64,000 bases of DNA from NCBI GenBank assembly GCA_965267435.1, contig OZ253960.1, positions 7,019,301-7,083,300 on the forward strand, read 5' to 3'. Position 1 is the stretch's first letter. Each line of letters begins with the position of its first letter. Below the pieces are notes generated by a model that was given only the letters and a program-made list of their open reading frames with translations, did not search any database and was not told where the DNA came from. Made by a program: the position numbers and the translations under genes. Below are positions 42,233 through 51,713 of the stretch, one piece after another. The stretch comes from JAWPMT01 sp965267435. Lineage in GTDB: Bacteria > Bacteroidota > Bacteroidia > Cytophagales > Cyclobacteriaceae.

Positions 42233-43871
42233 AGGCCTTGTACTGGTCGATCAGACCCTGGGTAGAGCTGTCATGGGCGTTGCGCTCACCCCTTATGTCT
42301 TTGAGGATATTACCGGCTAGCTGCTTCCCTAGCTCCACACCCCATTGATCGAAACTGAAGACATTCCAAATTATGCCCTGGACAAAGATCTTGTGTTCGT
42401 AGGCGGCGATGAGTGATCCAAGCGCCCGAGGGGTGAGACGCTTCATTAGAATACTCGTCGTAGGACGGTTGCCATCAAATACCTTAAAAGGAGCTATTCT
42501 CTCTATCTCTTCGTCACTTTTGCCAGCGGCTTTCAGCTCGGCCACAACGGCATCTCTTGATTTCCCGATCATCAGTGCCTCCGTTTGTGCGATGAAGTTG
42601 GCCAGTAGTTTTTCCTGGTGGTCCACCTTGTCATGCGGTGGATTGGCCGCAGCAATGAAGTCGCACGGAATGACCTTTGTGCCCTGATGAATGAGCTGGT
42701 AGAAGGCATGCTGCCCATTGGTGCCGGGCTCACCCCAGATCACCTGACCAGTCTGATATTGGATCTTGTTTCCTGCCCGATCTACACCCTTGCCATTGCT
42801 TTCCATATCGCCCTGCTGCAAGTACCGGCTGAAATGACTGAGCAGGTGATCATATGGGAGAATGGCGTGCGTTTCGGCTCCAAAGAAGTTGTTGTACCAA
42901 ATACCGAGCATGGCCATCATCGTGGGTATGTTGTTTCGCACTTCAGCGGTCTCGAAGAAGTGACGGTCCATCGCCTCAGCTCCCTCCAGGAGGGCCTTGA
43001 AGTGATCATATCCTACGGCGCATGCGATGCTGAGGCCAATTGCTGACCAGAGTGAATATCGTCCTCCCACCCAGTTCCAGAAGACGAACATATTTTCTGG
43101 TGCGATCCCAAACTCCTGCACTTTCTCTGCATTGGTCGACACAGCGACGAAGTGTTTCTTGATATGCTCATTGTCGCCTGCCTTTTGCAGAAACCAATCG
43201 CGGGCGGAGTTCGCATTGGTCATCGTCTCCTGCGTGGTGAAGGTCTTGGATGCAATGATGAAGAGGGTCGTCTCAGGGTCGAGACCCTCGAGCTTTTCCA
43301 GGAGGTCTGACGCATCGACATTCGAAACGAACAACGATTGGATGCCGGGCTGTTGATAGGGCTTCAAAGCCTTTGTCACCATGAGTGGCCCCAGATCAGA
43401 GCCGCCGATGCCGATGTTGACGACGGCCTCAATTTTCTTTCCCGTGTAGCCTAGCCATTCTCCACTGTGAAGTCTCTGTGTAAACGATTCAATCTGTCCA
43501 AGCACTGCGTGCACCTCGGGCATGACATCTGCTCCGTCCACTTCGATAGGACCTCCATTGAGGTTGCGAAGTGCAGTGTGCAAGACCGCACGATCTTCGG
43601 TTTCGTTGATTCTTTCACCTTTTTGCATGGCGGCCTTGGCACCGGTAAGCTGCACCTGATCCGATAGTTGCTGAAAAGCTTCAATGATCGGGTCAGTTAG
43701 GAAGTTCTTCGAAAAGTCGAAAAGAAAGCCTTCGAAATGGATCGAGTACCGGCCAAATCGATCGGAGTCAGCCGCGAAAAGCGTACTGAGGGATTGTGTC
43801 TTTATTTCCTCGTGAAGACTCGCAAGGCGTGTCCACGCAGCAGTAGTGTCAGCTTGTTCTTTCGGTAGCAT
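42219..43871 (-). CDS. pgi: Glucose-6-phosphate isomerase
   Basis: 550 aa, bacterial PGI of full length. Signatures: VNIGIGGSDLGPLM, SKTFTTQETMTNA, GGRYSLWSAIGL and NPPHDKVDHQEKLLANF with the Lys/His pair, ending in the C-terminal tail QGLIDQYKAFRD. It interconverts glucose-6-P and fructose-6-P. Monocistronic, and close in the map to the phosphohexomutase. Confidence 0.96.
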   Translation of the reverse strand: MLPKEQADTTAAWTRLASLHEEIKTQSLSTLFAADSDRFGRYSIHFEGFLFDFSKNFLTDPIIEAFQQLSDQVQLTGAKAAMQKGERINETEDRAVLHTALRNLNGGPIEVDGADVMPEVHAVLGQIESFTQRLHSGEWLGYTGKKIEAVVNIGIGGSDLGPLMVTKALKPYQQPGIQSLFVSNVDASDLLEKLEGLDPETTLFIIASKTFTTQETMTNANSARDWFLQKAGDNEHIKKHFVAVSTNAEKVQEFGIAPENMFVFWNWVGGRYSLWSAIGLSIACAVGYDHFKALLEGAEAMDRHFFETAEVRNNIPTMMAMLGIWYNNFFGAETHAILPYDHLLSHFSRYLQQGDMESNGKGVDRAGNKIQYQTGQVIWGEPGTNGQHAFYQLIHQGTKVIPCDFIAAANPPHDKVDHQEKLLANFIAQTEALMIGKSRDAVVAELKAAGKSDEEIERIAPFKVFDGNRPTTSILMKRLTPRALGSLIAAYEHKIFVQGIIWNVFSFDQWGVELGKQLAGNILKDIRGERNAHDSSTQGLIDQYKAFRDA

Positions 43872-43919
43872 AGCTTGGGTTTATTAAGCGACCGAAAGTT
43901 AGCTCCCAAATGTGTGATG

Positions 43920-44888
43920 CTAAAGGCGGATGAACAAATAGTAACAGTATCCGACAAAACCGATCAGGTAAAAGATGCCTTCGGCTCTATCGAGCTTGTA
44001 CTTGTTGAAAGTGAACATGAAGAGGAACAGAAGGAAGGTTCCGAGCATCACCAGATAGAGATCCGTATTCAGCACCTCTGTATAGTTGAGGGGATGATGC
44101 ACTACAGCCGTCAGTCCCAGCACCAGCAAAAGGTTGAAGATGTTGGAACCCACGATATTACCCACTGCCAAGTCAGATTTCTTGTGGAAGGCCGCAACTG
44201 CCGAGGTAGCCAGCTCTGGGAGGGAGGTACCACCAGCGAGGATTGTCAGACCTATGAGCTTTTTACTTACCTGATAGTGCTCGGCGATCTCCACGGCATG
44301 CTGAACGATCATGCGACCACCGAAAATCAAACCAGTGATTCCTAAAATGATCATCACAGTCGTTTTGACACTGCTGTATACGATGATCTCCTCACTTTCG
44401 GAATCCGGATGCCGCTGCAAGTTCAGGAAAATATACAGGATGAATCCGCAGAACATTGCCAACAGAATGACGCCGTCCCACAAACCGAGAGCGCTGTTCT
44501 CCTTTCCAAAGAAGATGGCATCATTCACGAGGATGAAGAACATAAAGGTGGCAATGAGGCTGTAAGGCACCTCTTTCCAAAGAGCATTCCGCTGCACAGT
44601 CAATGGATAAATGACCGATGACACGCCAAGGATAAGAAAGATGTTGAAGATGTTGGAACCAATAATATTACCGAATACCAGTTCGTGGTCTTCAGTACCT
44701 CCAGAGATCAGGTTGACAACCAGTTCGGGTGCAGACGTACCCATTGCCACTACCGTGAGACCGATAGCGATGTCCGAGATATTGAATCTTTTTGCTAATG
44801 ACGACGCCCCGTTGACTAGGAAGTCGGCGCCCTTGATCAGTAGCACAAACCCAATAGCTACGAGTAATAAATTGATTAGTACGTCCAA
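43920..44888 (-). CDS. Calcium/sodium antiporter (CaCA family, YrbG-like)
   Basis: 322 aa with about 10 membrane segments in two homologous halves. The alpha repeats are MGTSAPELVVNLIS and GNIIGSNIFNIFLILG in the first half, and GGTSLPELATSAVAAF and GNIVGSNIFNLLLVLG in the second. These form the ion-binding sites. It exchanges Na+ or H+ for Ca2+ at the inner membrane. Located 48 nt from pgi on the same strand, apparently with its own leader (44889-45008, about 120 nt, nothing recognised). Confidence 0.92.
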   Translation of the reverse strand: MDVLINLLLVAIGFVLLIKGADFLVNGASSLAKRFNISDIAIGLTVVAMGTSAPELVVNLISGGTEDHELVFGNIIGSNIFNIFLILGVSSVIYPLTVQRNALWKEVPYSLIATFMFFILVNDAIFFGKENSALGLWDGVILLAMFCGFILYIFLNLQRHPDSESEEIIVYSSVKTTVMIILGITGLIFGGRMIVQHAVEIAEHYQVSKKLIGLTILAGGTSLPELATSAVAAFHKKSDLAVGNIVGSNIFNLLLVLGLTAVVHHPLNYTEVLNTDLYLVMLGTFLLFLFMFTFNKYKLDRAEGIFYLIGFVGYCYYLFIRL

Positions 44889-45008
44889 ATTAACTGGTCA
44901 GTTTAGCGATTATCGACTTTTGAAATGTAACTATTTATAGATTCACATTTCAAAATCCTCGCAAATTAAGCATTATAACAGTTATTTTCCACGAGTTCAA
45001 CGGCATTT

Positions 45009-46736
45009 TTACCCGTCCAGTTGATTGGTCATTGTGGCGATGATTCCTTGCAGCGATTCTACTTCAGTGAAATAATCAAAACTAGTTGGTAAATCCTTGT
45101 TTTTCACAGAGAAATAAAACTTAATTTTTGGTTCGGTACCTGACGGTCGGACCGATATTTTGCTTCCCTTCTCAGTAAAGAACTGCAGGACGTTTGACTT
45201 AGGTAGGTCGATGGTTTCTTCATCCCCGGTCTCCAGATTTCTGGATATGCTCGCTTGGTAATCCTTCAAGATAGTCACCTTTTCACCACCTAGGGTAGAT
45301 GGGGGAGTGGACCGGAATCTTTCCATCATGGCCTTGATTTCTTCTGCTCCAGTCTTGCCTTTTTTTGTCACGGACTTCAAACCTTCCAGGTATAGTCCGT
45401 GGTCAGAATAGATCTCCAAAAGCAGCTCGAAAGGAGTCTTGCCCTGGTCGCGGGCCCAGGCGGCCATCTCTGCGATCATTGCGCAACTGGCAATGGCATC
45501 TTTGTCGCGGACATCATCACCTATCAGGTAGCCATAGCTCTCCTCACCACCTCCGATGAACTGTTCTTTGCCCTCAAGCTCCCTGATGAGCTCGGCGATG
45601 TATTTGAATCCAGTGAGGGTCTCATACATCTTCACACCGAATTCATTGGCGATGTCCGTTAGGAGGTCGGTCGTGACGATCGTCTTCACGACGAACTCTT
45701 TCCCTGTTAGTTTCCCGTTTTCCTTCCACTTCTTGAGGAGGTAATAGACGAGCATTGCTGCGGTCTGATTGCCATTCATTAACTGGAATTCGCCTTTTGT
45801 ATTCTTAACAGCGATGCCCACACGGTCTGAGTCGGGGTCAGTGGCCATCACCAGGTCAGCGTCTATCTCCTGCGCCTTTTTCAATGCGAGGGACAGCGCC
45901 TCGGCCTCCTCAGGATTGGGGTAGACAACCGTGGGGAAGTTACCATCAGCTTCTGCTTGTTCCTCGACAATATGGACATTGGTAAATCCAAACTTCTTCA
46001 GGACGGGAGGAACCAGTGTGATACCTGTGCCATGAATCGACGAGAACACGATCTTCATATCCTTGTTACGCTCGATAGCCTCTGGCGACAATGATAGGCG
46101 CTTGATCATATCGAGGTATTCCTCGTCCGTCTCACTACCGATTTTATGGATGAGCGAGTTGTTGGCCTCAAACTTCACTTCATCAATCGAACTGATCGCC
46201 TGGACTTCGGAGATGACGTTTTTGTCGTGTGGAGGTATGAGTTGGGCACCGTCCGACCAGTAGGCCTTGTAACCGTTGTACTCTTTGGGGTTGTGTGAGG
46301 CGGTGACGACAACGCCACTTTTACATCCGTACTTCCTGATGGCAAAAGACAGCTCGGGCGTCGGGCGAAGGCTGTCGAACAGATACACCTCGATACCGTT
46401 TCCCGAGAAAATATCAGCAGTGATCTCAGCGAACACCCGGCTGTTGTTACGACTGTCATGTGCGATGGCGACTTTGAGCCCACCCTCAGGGAAAGCCTTT
46501 TTCAGGTAATTGCATAGCCCCTGCGTCGCCATGCCTACCGTGTACTTATTCATTCGGTTACTGCCAACGCCCATGAGACCGCGGAGGCCTCCAGTTCCAA
46601 ATTCCAGGTCCTTGTAGAAGCTCTCTGTAAGGAGCGTATCGTCGGCATCTTTGATTAGTTGCTGGATCTCGGCTTTTGTCTTGTCATCTACCTGATTGCT
46701 ATCCAACCAGCTTTGGGCTTTAGTAAGTACGTCCAT
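45009..46736 (-). CDS. Phosphoglucomutase/phosphomannomutase family phospho-sugar mutase
   Basis: 575 aa from ATG 46736; a TTG at 46763 is less likely. Alpha-D-phosphohexomutase motifs: the phosphoserine loop VVTASHNPKEYNGYK, the metal loop ATDPDSDRVGIA, the sugar loop GGGEESYGYL and the phosphate-binding RPSGTEPKIKFYF. Length and order fit the PgcA-type glucose-1-phosphate mutases. It links glycogen and nucleotide-sugar synthesis to glycolysis. Confidence 0.94.
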   Translation of the reverse strand: MDVLTKAQSWLDSNQVDDKTKAEIQQLIKDADDTLLTESFYKDLEFGTGGLRGLMGVGSNRMNKYTVGMATQGLCNYLKKAFPEGGLKVAIAHDSRNNSRVFAEITADIFSGNGIEVYLFDSLRPTPELSFAIRKYGCKSGVVVTASHNPKEYNGYKAYWSDGAQLIPPHDKNVISEVQAISSIDEVKFEANNSLIHKIGSETDEEYLDMIKRLSLSPEAIERNKDMKIVFSSIHGTGITLVPPVLKKFGFTNVHIVEEQAEADGNFPTVVYPNPEEAEALSLALKKAQEIDADLVMATDPDSDRVGIAVKNTKGEFQLMNGNQTAAMLVYYLLKKWKENGKLTGKEFVVKTIVTTDLLTDIANEFGVKMYETLTGFKYIAELIRELEGKEQFIGGGEESYGYLIGDDVRDKDAIASCAMIAEMAAWARDQGKTPFELLLEIYSDHGLYLEGLKSVTKKGKTGAEEIKAMMERFRSTPPSTLGGEKVTILKDYQASISRNLETGDEETIDLPKSNVLQFFTEKGSKISVRPSGTEPKIKFYFSVKNKDLPTSFDYFTEVESLQGIIATMTNQLDG

Positions 46737-46858
46737 AGGTTTTTGTGAAAATCGAAAAATCAATTTTGAACCGCAGGCTGAAAATGAAATATTCTTTAAT
46801 TATGTAAGTTATTTTAGAAAAATGCTAATATTGACTTCCAATTAAAGGTTCAACCGCC

Positions 46859-47287
46859 ATGATTTCTGGTATCAATATAGAGAAACTAAATCAAGCTTTC
46901 GTTGAGATTGCTGAAAAGAAAATCGAACTGGATCGATTCGATGTTCAGGACCCTCACTATGAAGTAATTCTCCAGGAAATACACGAAATGGAGGAGGCCT
47001 TCATGGGCGAGTTCGGCAGCTATGTCGAGGAGGCATTATTCAACGTTCACGATGAGTATTGCCCCGACAACGATGTGCTGCTTCCCGTGGCCTACATGGC
47101 TTCGCAGTACCTCAAGCAACCCGACAACACCACGCCCTACGATGTTCCTCAGGACCAGGGTATTCCCGTGGAGGCTGATGACTTCCCTGGCGTGAAGGCA
47201 AGGTTGGTGCTCGTTCCGGAGCCCACACGCCTCATCTTGCAAGGGGAGCACGCGGAGTTCAAGGAGACTGTCTGGGTAGCCAGATAG
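46859..47287 (+). CDS. Conserved acidic protein of unknown function
   Basis: 142 aa, cytosolic (no leader), pI low. It is an alpha-rich N-terminus (KLNQAFVEIAEKKIELDRFD) followed by a beta-rich part with a DVPQDQGIPVEADDFPGVKARLVLVPEPTRLIL segment and a VWVAR end. I do not recognise the family. Codon use looks like its neighbours. Divergent from the mutase gene (its 95-nt spacer is AT-rich and holds TAATATTG, one base off the -7 box) and convergent with trpS. Confidence 0.6.
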   Translation: MISGINIEKLNQAFVEIAEKKIELDRFDVQDPHYEVILQEIHEMEEAFMGEFGSYVEEALFNVHDEYCPDNDVLLPVAYMASQYLKQPDNTTPYDVPQDQGIPVEADDFPGVKARLVLVPEPTRLILQGEHAEFKETVWVAR

Positions 47288-47395
47288 CCTGCTTTCCGAT
47301 TCCAGTCCGCACGGTTTCTTTCATTTTCTTGGGAGAGAACAGGCTTTCTCTGCCTGTCAACTCGTTTTGGCTACAGGACTCCGCCGGAGGATTGC

Positions 47396-48364
47396 TTAAT
47401 AACCCACTTTCGACTTCACACGATCAAGCACTTCTTCAGCTACTCTTTCAGCTTTACGTTCGCCATCCTGCAGGACCTGCTCCAGCTGCGCATCATCGCT
47501 CATGAGCTCATCGAACAACTTGCGCTCGTTCGAGTACTTATCTAACATCAGTTCGTAGAGGGCCTGCTTGGCGTGGCCATAGCCATAATTACCACCCAAA
47601 TACTTCTGGCGCATGTCCTGCGTGTCACTTTCCGACGCAAGGAGTCTGTATATCTGAAAGACATTACATGTGTCCGGGTTCTTAGGCTCCTCCAATGGCG
47701 TGCTGTCAGTGACTATCGCCATCACACGCTTCCTTAGCTGCTTTTCGGGTAGGAAGATATCAATAGTGTTTTGATAAGACTTACTCATTTTCCGACCATC
47801 CGTACCAGGAATCGTCATGAGTTCCTCATTGATCTGGGCCTCGGGGATCACAAAGGTCTCACCAAACATATTGTTGAAACTACTCGCGATATCCCGGGTC
47901 ATCTCCAGGTGCTGCTTTTGATCCTTGCCCACGGGGACAATATTAGCGTCGTACAGGAGGATATCTGACGCCATCAGCACGGGATAAGTGAATAGCCCGG
48001 CATTGACGTCCGACAGCTGGTCTGCTTTGTCTTTAAAAGAGTGCGCATTGGCCAGCATCGGATACGGTGTGAAGCAGTTGAGGTACCAGGTCAGTTCACA
48101 TACGAGCGGGATTTTGGATTGCCGGTAAAATAGGTTTTTCTCAGTGTCGAAACCCGAGGCAATCCATGACGCGGCGACTGCACGGGTGTTTTCTTTACGG
48201 ATTTCGGGGTCTTTGATCGTCGTAAGGGAGTGCAGGTCAGCTATGAAGAAGAACGACTGGTTCTTGTCATCCCTGGACAATTCGATTGCCGGCTGGATTG
48301 CTCCCAAGAGGTTGCCCAAATGGGGCCTTCCCGAACTCTGTATCCCTGTAAGTATGCGCGCCAT
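47396..48364 (-). CDS. trpS: Tryptophanyl-tRNA synthetase
   Basis: 322 aa. Class Ic motifs: SSGRPHLGNLLGAI (HIGH-like HLGN) and GRKMSKSYQN (KMSKS). The AANAHSFKDKADQLSDVNAG-type central segment (LANAHSFKD) is the Trp-binding part. Charges tRNA-Trp. Divergent from the DUF1573 gene. Confidence 0.96.
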   Translation of the reverse strand: MARILTGIQSSGRPHLGNLLGAIQPAIELSRDDKNQSFFFIADLHSLTTIKDPEIRKENTRAVAASWIASGFDTEKNLFYRQSKIPLVCELTWYLNCFTPYPMLANAHSFKDKADQLSDVNAGLFTYPVLMASDILLYDANIVPVGKDQKQHLEMTRDIASSFNNMFGETFVIPEAQINEELMTIPGTDGRKMSKSYQNTIDIFLPEKQLRKRVMAIVTDSTPLEEPKNPDTCNVFQIYRLLASESDTQDMRQKYLGGNYGYGHAKQALYELMLDKYSNERKLFDELMSDDAQLEQVLQDGERKAERVAEEVLDRVKSKVGY

Positions 48365-48498
48365 TGAAAATTTTTTGGCAAACGTAGAAAGTATTTCATT
48401 GACATGCGAGTCCGGTTCATGTTAACGATTACCTAATGGAGCAGAACAATGATGCTGGTATGGCCGTCGTTGCTATTTTTGCTACAAATGACAATCAG

Positions 48499-49581
48499 AT
48501 GAAAGAAATTATCACAGTTGCGGCCCTGTTTCTCGTTTTTGGTTCACTGCAAGCGCAAGAAGCTTTGCAGTTTGATACGAAGGATTTTGACTTCGGCGAG
48601 ATCGAAGAAGCGGGTGGTCCTGTCGACCACAGGTTCGAATTTGTCAATAAGGGTATGGAGCCTATTCAGATCCTTGGTGTGAAAGCCTCATGCGGATGTA
48701 CGACCCCTAACTGGTCCAAAGAGGTGATACCTCCCGGGGAATCAGGATTCATCACCGCACGATACAATCCTATGAACCGTCCCGGTGCTTTTCGTAAGTC
48801 ACTACGTGTCTCTACATCCAAGCCGGAGGTGACGGCCACGCTTTTCATCAAGGGTTCGGTGAATCCCCGCCCACGGACGATTGAGGACGATTTGCCGACC
48901 AAGATTGGATTTCTGAGAATGAAGTACCGGTCACTCAATTTTGGAAAGATAACTACGGAAAAGACCGTTTCGCGCTCTTTTGATGTTTACAACGAAGGTG
49001 ACGCACCTATCAGTTTCTTACCTGATGAGACCCAAGCCCCCAATTTCATGGAGGTGACTTTTGAGCCTGAAACATTGGAACCGAAGGGTAAAGGGAAAAT
49101 CGTGGTGAACTACGATCCCCAAAAGATGGGTAACCTCGGTTTTCAGACGTCGAAAGTCTCCATCAGCACTACCGAGACCAACTTCAAGGTCAAGGATCTG
49201 AATGTGATCGCCACCATTGAAGAGTACTTTGCTCCACTGTCACCGGAAGAGCTGGCAGAGGCGCCCAAGCTTGCCGTGAGTGATAAAGTCCACGATTTTG
49301 GTAAAATCGAAAAAGACGCTGTCGTGACGACTGAGTTTACTTTGACCAACGAGGGAAAGACTTCTTTGAATATCCGTCAGACGGCATCCAACTGTGGATG
49401 CACCACTACGGAACTGCCGGTCATGGACCTGAAGCCCGGTGCATCGACGACGATGAAGGTGACGTTCGACTCCAAGGGTAGGAGAGGACGACAGTACAAA
49501 ACGGTCACTATCTTCTCTAATGATCCAGCCAACCCTACGCAGGTGCTGTCCATTAGGGCGGAGGTGCCCAGGGCCAACTAG
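48499..49581 (+). CDS. Exported DUF1573-family protein
   Basis: 360 aa from ATG 48499, which is followed by a good signal peptide (ITVAALFLVFGSLQAQ). An upstream in-frame ATG at 48436 would bury it. The mature chain holds three Ig-like DUF1573/ASPM-SPD-2-Hydin-like repeats; two have the CGC motif (ASCGCTTPNW, SNCGCTTTEL) and KDFDFGEI/VHDFGKI openings. Such proteins are exported beta-sandwiches of unknown role. Ends at a bidirectional terminator. Confidence 0.85.
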   Translation: MKEIITVAALFLVFGSLQAQEALQFDTKDFDFGEIEEAGGPVDHRFEFVNKGMEPIQILGVKASCGCTTPNWSKEVIPPGESGFITARYNPMNRPGAFRKSLRVSTSKPEVTATLFIKGSVNPRPRTIEDDLPTKIGFLRMKYRSLNFGKITTEKTVSRSFDVYNEGDAPISFLPDETQAPNFMEVTFEPETLEPKGKGKIVVNYDPQKMGNLGFQTSKVSISTTETNFKVKDLNVIATIEEYFAPLSPEELAEAPKLAVSDKVHDFGKIEKDAVVTTEFTLTNEGKTSLNIRQTASNCGCTTTELPVMDLKPGASTTMKVTFDSKGRRGRQYKTVTIFSNDPANPTQVLSIRAEVPRAN

Positions 49582-49601
49582 AAGATATTTTGCCCTTAAA
49601 C

Positions 49602-49638
49602 AAAAGAGGCTGGATTTGATCAATCCAGCCTCTTTTTT
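49602..49638. terminator. Bidirectional terminator
   Basis: A 15-bp stem (AAAAGAGGCTGGATT / AATCCAGCCTCTTTT) around a 5-nt loop (TGATC) is flanked by A and T runs, so it can end both the DUF1573 transcript and the convergent M1 peptidase transcript. Confidence 0.9.
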
Positions 49639-49658
49639 GTTTTATATATCTGTCGGGG

Positions 49659-51497
49659 TCAATCGTTGGTGATAGGCCAGCGATTGTTGTCCTGATTCAC
49701 ATCAGCCATCAAGCCAGATGGATCGATGGTGATAGATCGAATACTACGACCCTGGGTGTCCACTTCCAACGTATACTGCGGGTGTGTCCAGGGCCAATCC
49801 TCTTCGACTGTTCGAGGTCCCGTCGCAGGCTTCTCACCCCGCATCAACCCTAGAGGTATGTAGTGCGTGGATGTCTCACCATTGGAGTATGTCACCACGA
49901 TATCCATTGGCATGGGCATTGTCCCTATGCGCTCGAGGGTGACAGTAGCGGTACCATCATTTTCCTGAACCTCTGTTATACCATAATCGATCTGATGGGT
50001 GGTGTTGATCCAATATTCGTAGTACCAGTCGAGTTCCAGGCCAGACGTCTTTTCCATTACCCGGATAAAATCATTGAGGTCGGGGTGTTTAAAGCCCCAC
50101 TCTTCAAAGTACCGCTTCAACCCCTTATTGCGGTTTTCTTCACCGATGATGTATCCTAGCTGTGCAATGCTTACAGCACCTTTGGAGTATGACCCACTGC
50201 CATATGCATAGTTGGTAGTGAAGTGATCTGCGTGAGTACTCAATGGCTCCTCAGCTCCACTGTATGCCAATGAGAAGTAGCCGCCATAGTTGCCCGCAAG
50301 TGCGGTTTCAGGATCCCCTCCAAATAAATGATTCATTGTCAGACTCGAAGCGTAAGACGTAAAGCCTTCATCCATCCATGCATAGTAGCTCTCATTGGTT
50401 GCGAGGACACCCTGATACCAGCTATGTAGGGCTTCATGTACGGTCACACCCACAAGGCTTCCCATGGATCGGTGACCTGTAATGAGGGTAGCCATGGGAT
50501 ATTCCATGCCGCCGTCACCACCCTGGATTACTGAATATTTCGGGAATGGATATTTGCCGAAGTTTTCGTTGATATACTGGAAGGCCTTCACTGTGAAGTC
50601 CGGTAGCTTCTCCCAGTTTTTCTTGAGTGTATCGGTTTGATAGAAGAAATGCACCTCAGGGCCATCAGGCACCTGTACGATGGTATGTTCATAGTCGGGG
50701 TCGGCAGCCCAGACGAAATCATGGACGTTTTCTGCCTTGAACTGCCAGGTCAATTGCTCTTTGTCCGGTCGGCGGATTTTCACGCCTTTTTCCTCGTAGC
50801 CATGGCCGATGGCATTGCGATTTTGAAGGATGCCTGTGGCCGCGACCACATACTCGCTGTCAATGGTGAGGTTCACCTCATAATTGCCCCAAGGCGCGTG
50901 GAATTCCCGGCCCACATAGGGGTGAGCGTGCCACCCCTTTTTGTCATACTCGGCCAGTTTTGGAAACCATTGGGCCATTGAGTAGCTGATGCCTTCACGG
51001 TTGTCCCTGCCGCTTCTTCGGATTTGAAGGGGTACCTGGCTATCAAATGTCATCTCAAACTGTGTCGAGGCGCCCGGCAGGATTGGTTGTGCCAGTGTGA
51101 TCTCTAGTACCGTGCCCTCTACATGATAGTCTGGAGTGACTCCATCCTGTGTCAAGGAATTGATGTTGTGATAGCCAATCTCATTTTCCTTCAGGTGGTA
51201 GATTCTGTCCCTGACTCGTCCGTCAGGATCATCGATGGTCCTACTTCGTACGTCCATCATGCTGTTCGGCTGGAATGCATTGAAATAGAGATGATAGTAA
51301 GCTTTGACGAGCGTGTCAGGTGAGTTGTTTGTGTAAGTCAGCGACTGACTGCCCGTAAATCTATGGGTAGTCACGTCGAAGTCGATATCCATCTTGTAGT
51401 CGACATGCTGCTGCCAGTAGCCCTGCCCCAATGCGAGGGTGGCCAGCGAGAGCAGGAAGGTGCTTAGGATAATGCCTTTTAGGCGTTTTCGGTACAT
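49659..51497 (-). CDS. Exported M1-family aminopeptidase-like metallopeptidase
   Basis: 612 aa from ATG 51497. That Met begins a signal peptide (ILSTFLLSLATLALGQ), whereas an earlier in-frame start adds 34 polar residues. The Zn site is HEALH followed by 18 residues and Glu (in WMDEGFTSYAS), an exact HExxH-x18-E gluzincin motif. A GGDGGMEYPMATL segment precedes it (the M1 GxMEN region, here GMEYP). The N-terminal beta domain has LPGASTQFEMTFDSQVPLQ. It trims peptides in the periplasm or outside. The GMEN motif change may affect exopeptidase specificity. Confidence 0.88.
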   Translation of the reverse strand: MYRKRLKGIILSTFLLSLATLALGQGYWQQHVDYKMDIDFDVTTHRFTGSQSLTYTNNSPDTLVKAYYHLYFNAFQPNSMMDVRSRTIDDPDGRVRDRIYHLKENEIGYHNINSLTQDGVTPDYHVEGTVLEITLAQPILPGASTQFEMTFDSQVPLQIRRSGRDNREGISYSMAQWFPKLAEYDKKGWHAHPYVGREFHAPWGNYEVNLTIDSEYVVAATGILQNRNAIGHGYEEKGVKIRRPDKEQLTWQFKAENVHDFVWAADPDYEHTIVQVPDGPEVHFFYQTDTLKKNWEKLPDFTVKAFQYINENFGKYPFPKYSVIQGGDGGMEYPMATLITGHRSMGSLVGVTVHEALHSWYQGVLATNESYYAWMDEGFTSYASSLTMNHLFGGDPETALAGNYGGYFSLAYSGAEEPLSTHADHFTTNYAYGSGSYSKGAVSIAQLGYIIGEENRNKGLKRYFEEWGFKHPDLNDFIRVMEKTSGLELDWYYEYWINTTHQIDYGITEVQENDGTATVTLERIGTMPMPMDIVVTYSNGETSTHYIPLGLMRGEKPATGPRTVEEDWPWTHPQYTLEVDTQGRSIRSITIDPSGLMADVNQDNNRWPITND

Positions 51498-51713
51498 CGG
51501 CTTGCGTATTTTCGGATTTTGTTGAACAATGGTCTTGACAATACCTCTGTACACAGACCCCAATACAAGGGGCACATCAGACTGCTTTTTGCAAAGCAAA
51601 CAGATTTCGAAAGAGCAATAAGTCAGGGTTCCGTCTCGGTATCCCTTGTCGTTGCTACATCCGAATTATGTGTCTGTTCAGATAGTTGTCAAACGTGAAA
51701 ACCAACGCGAAAA

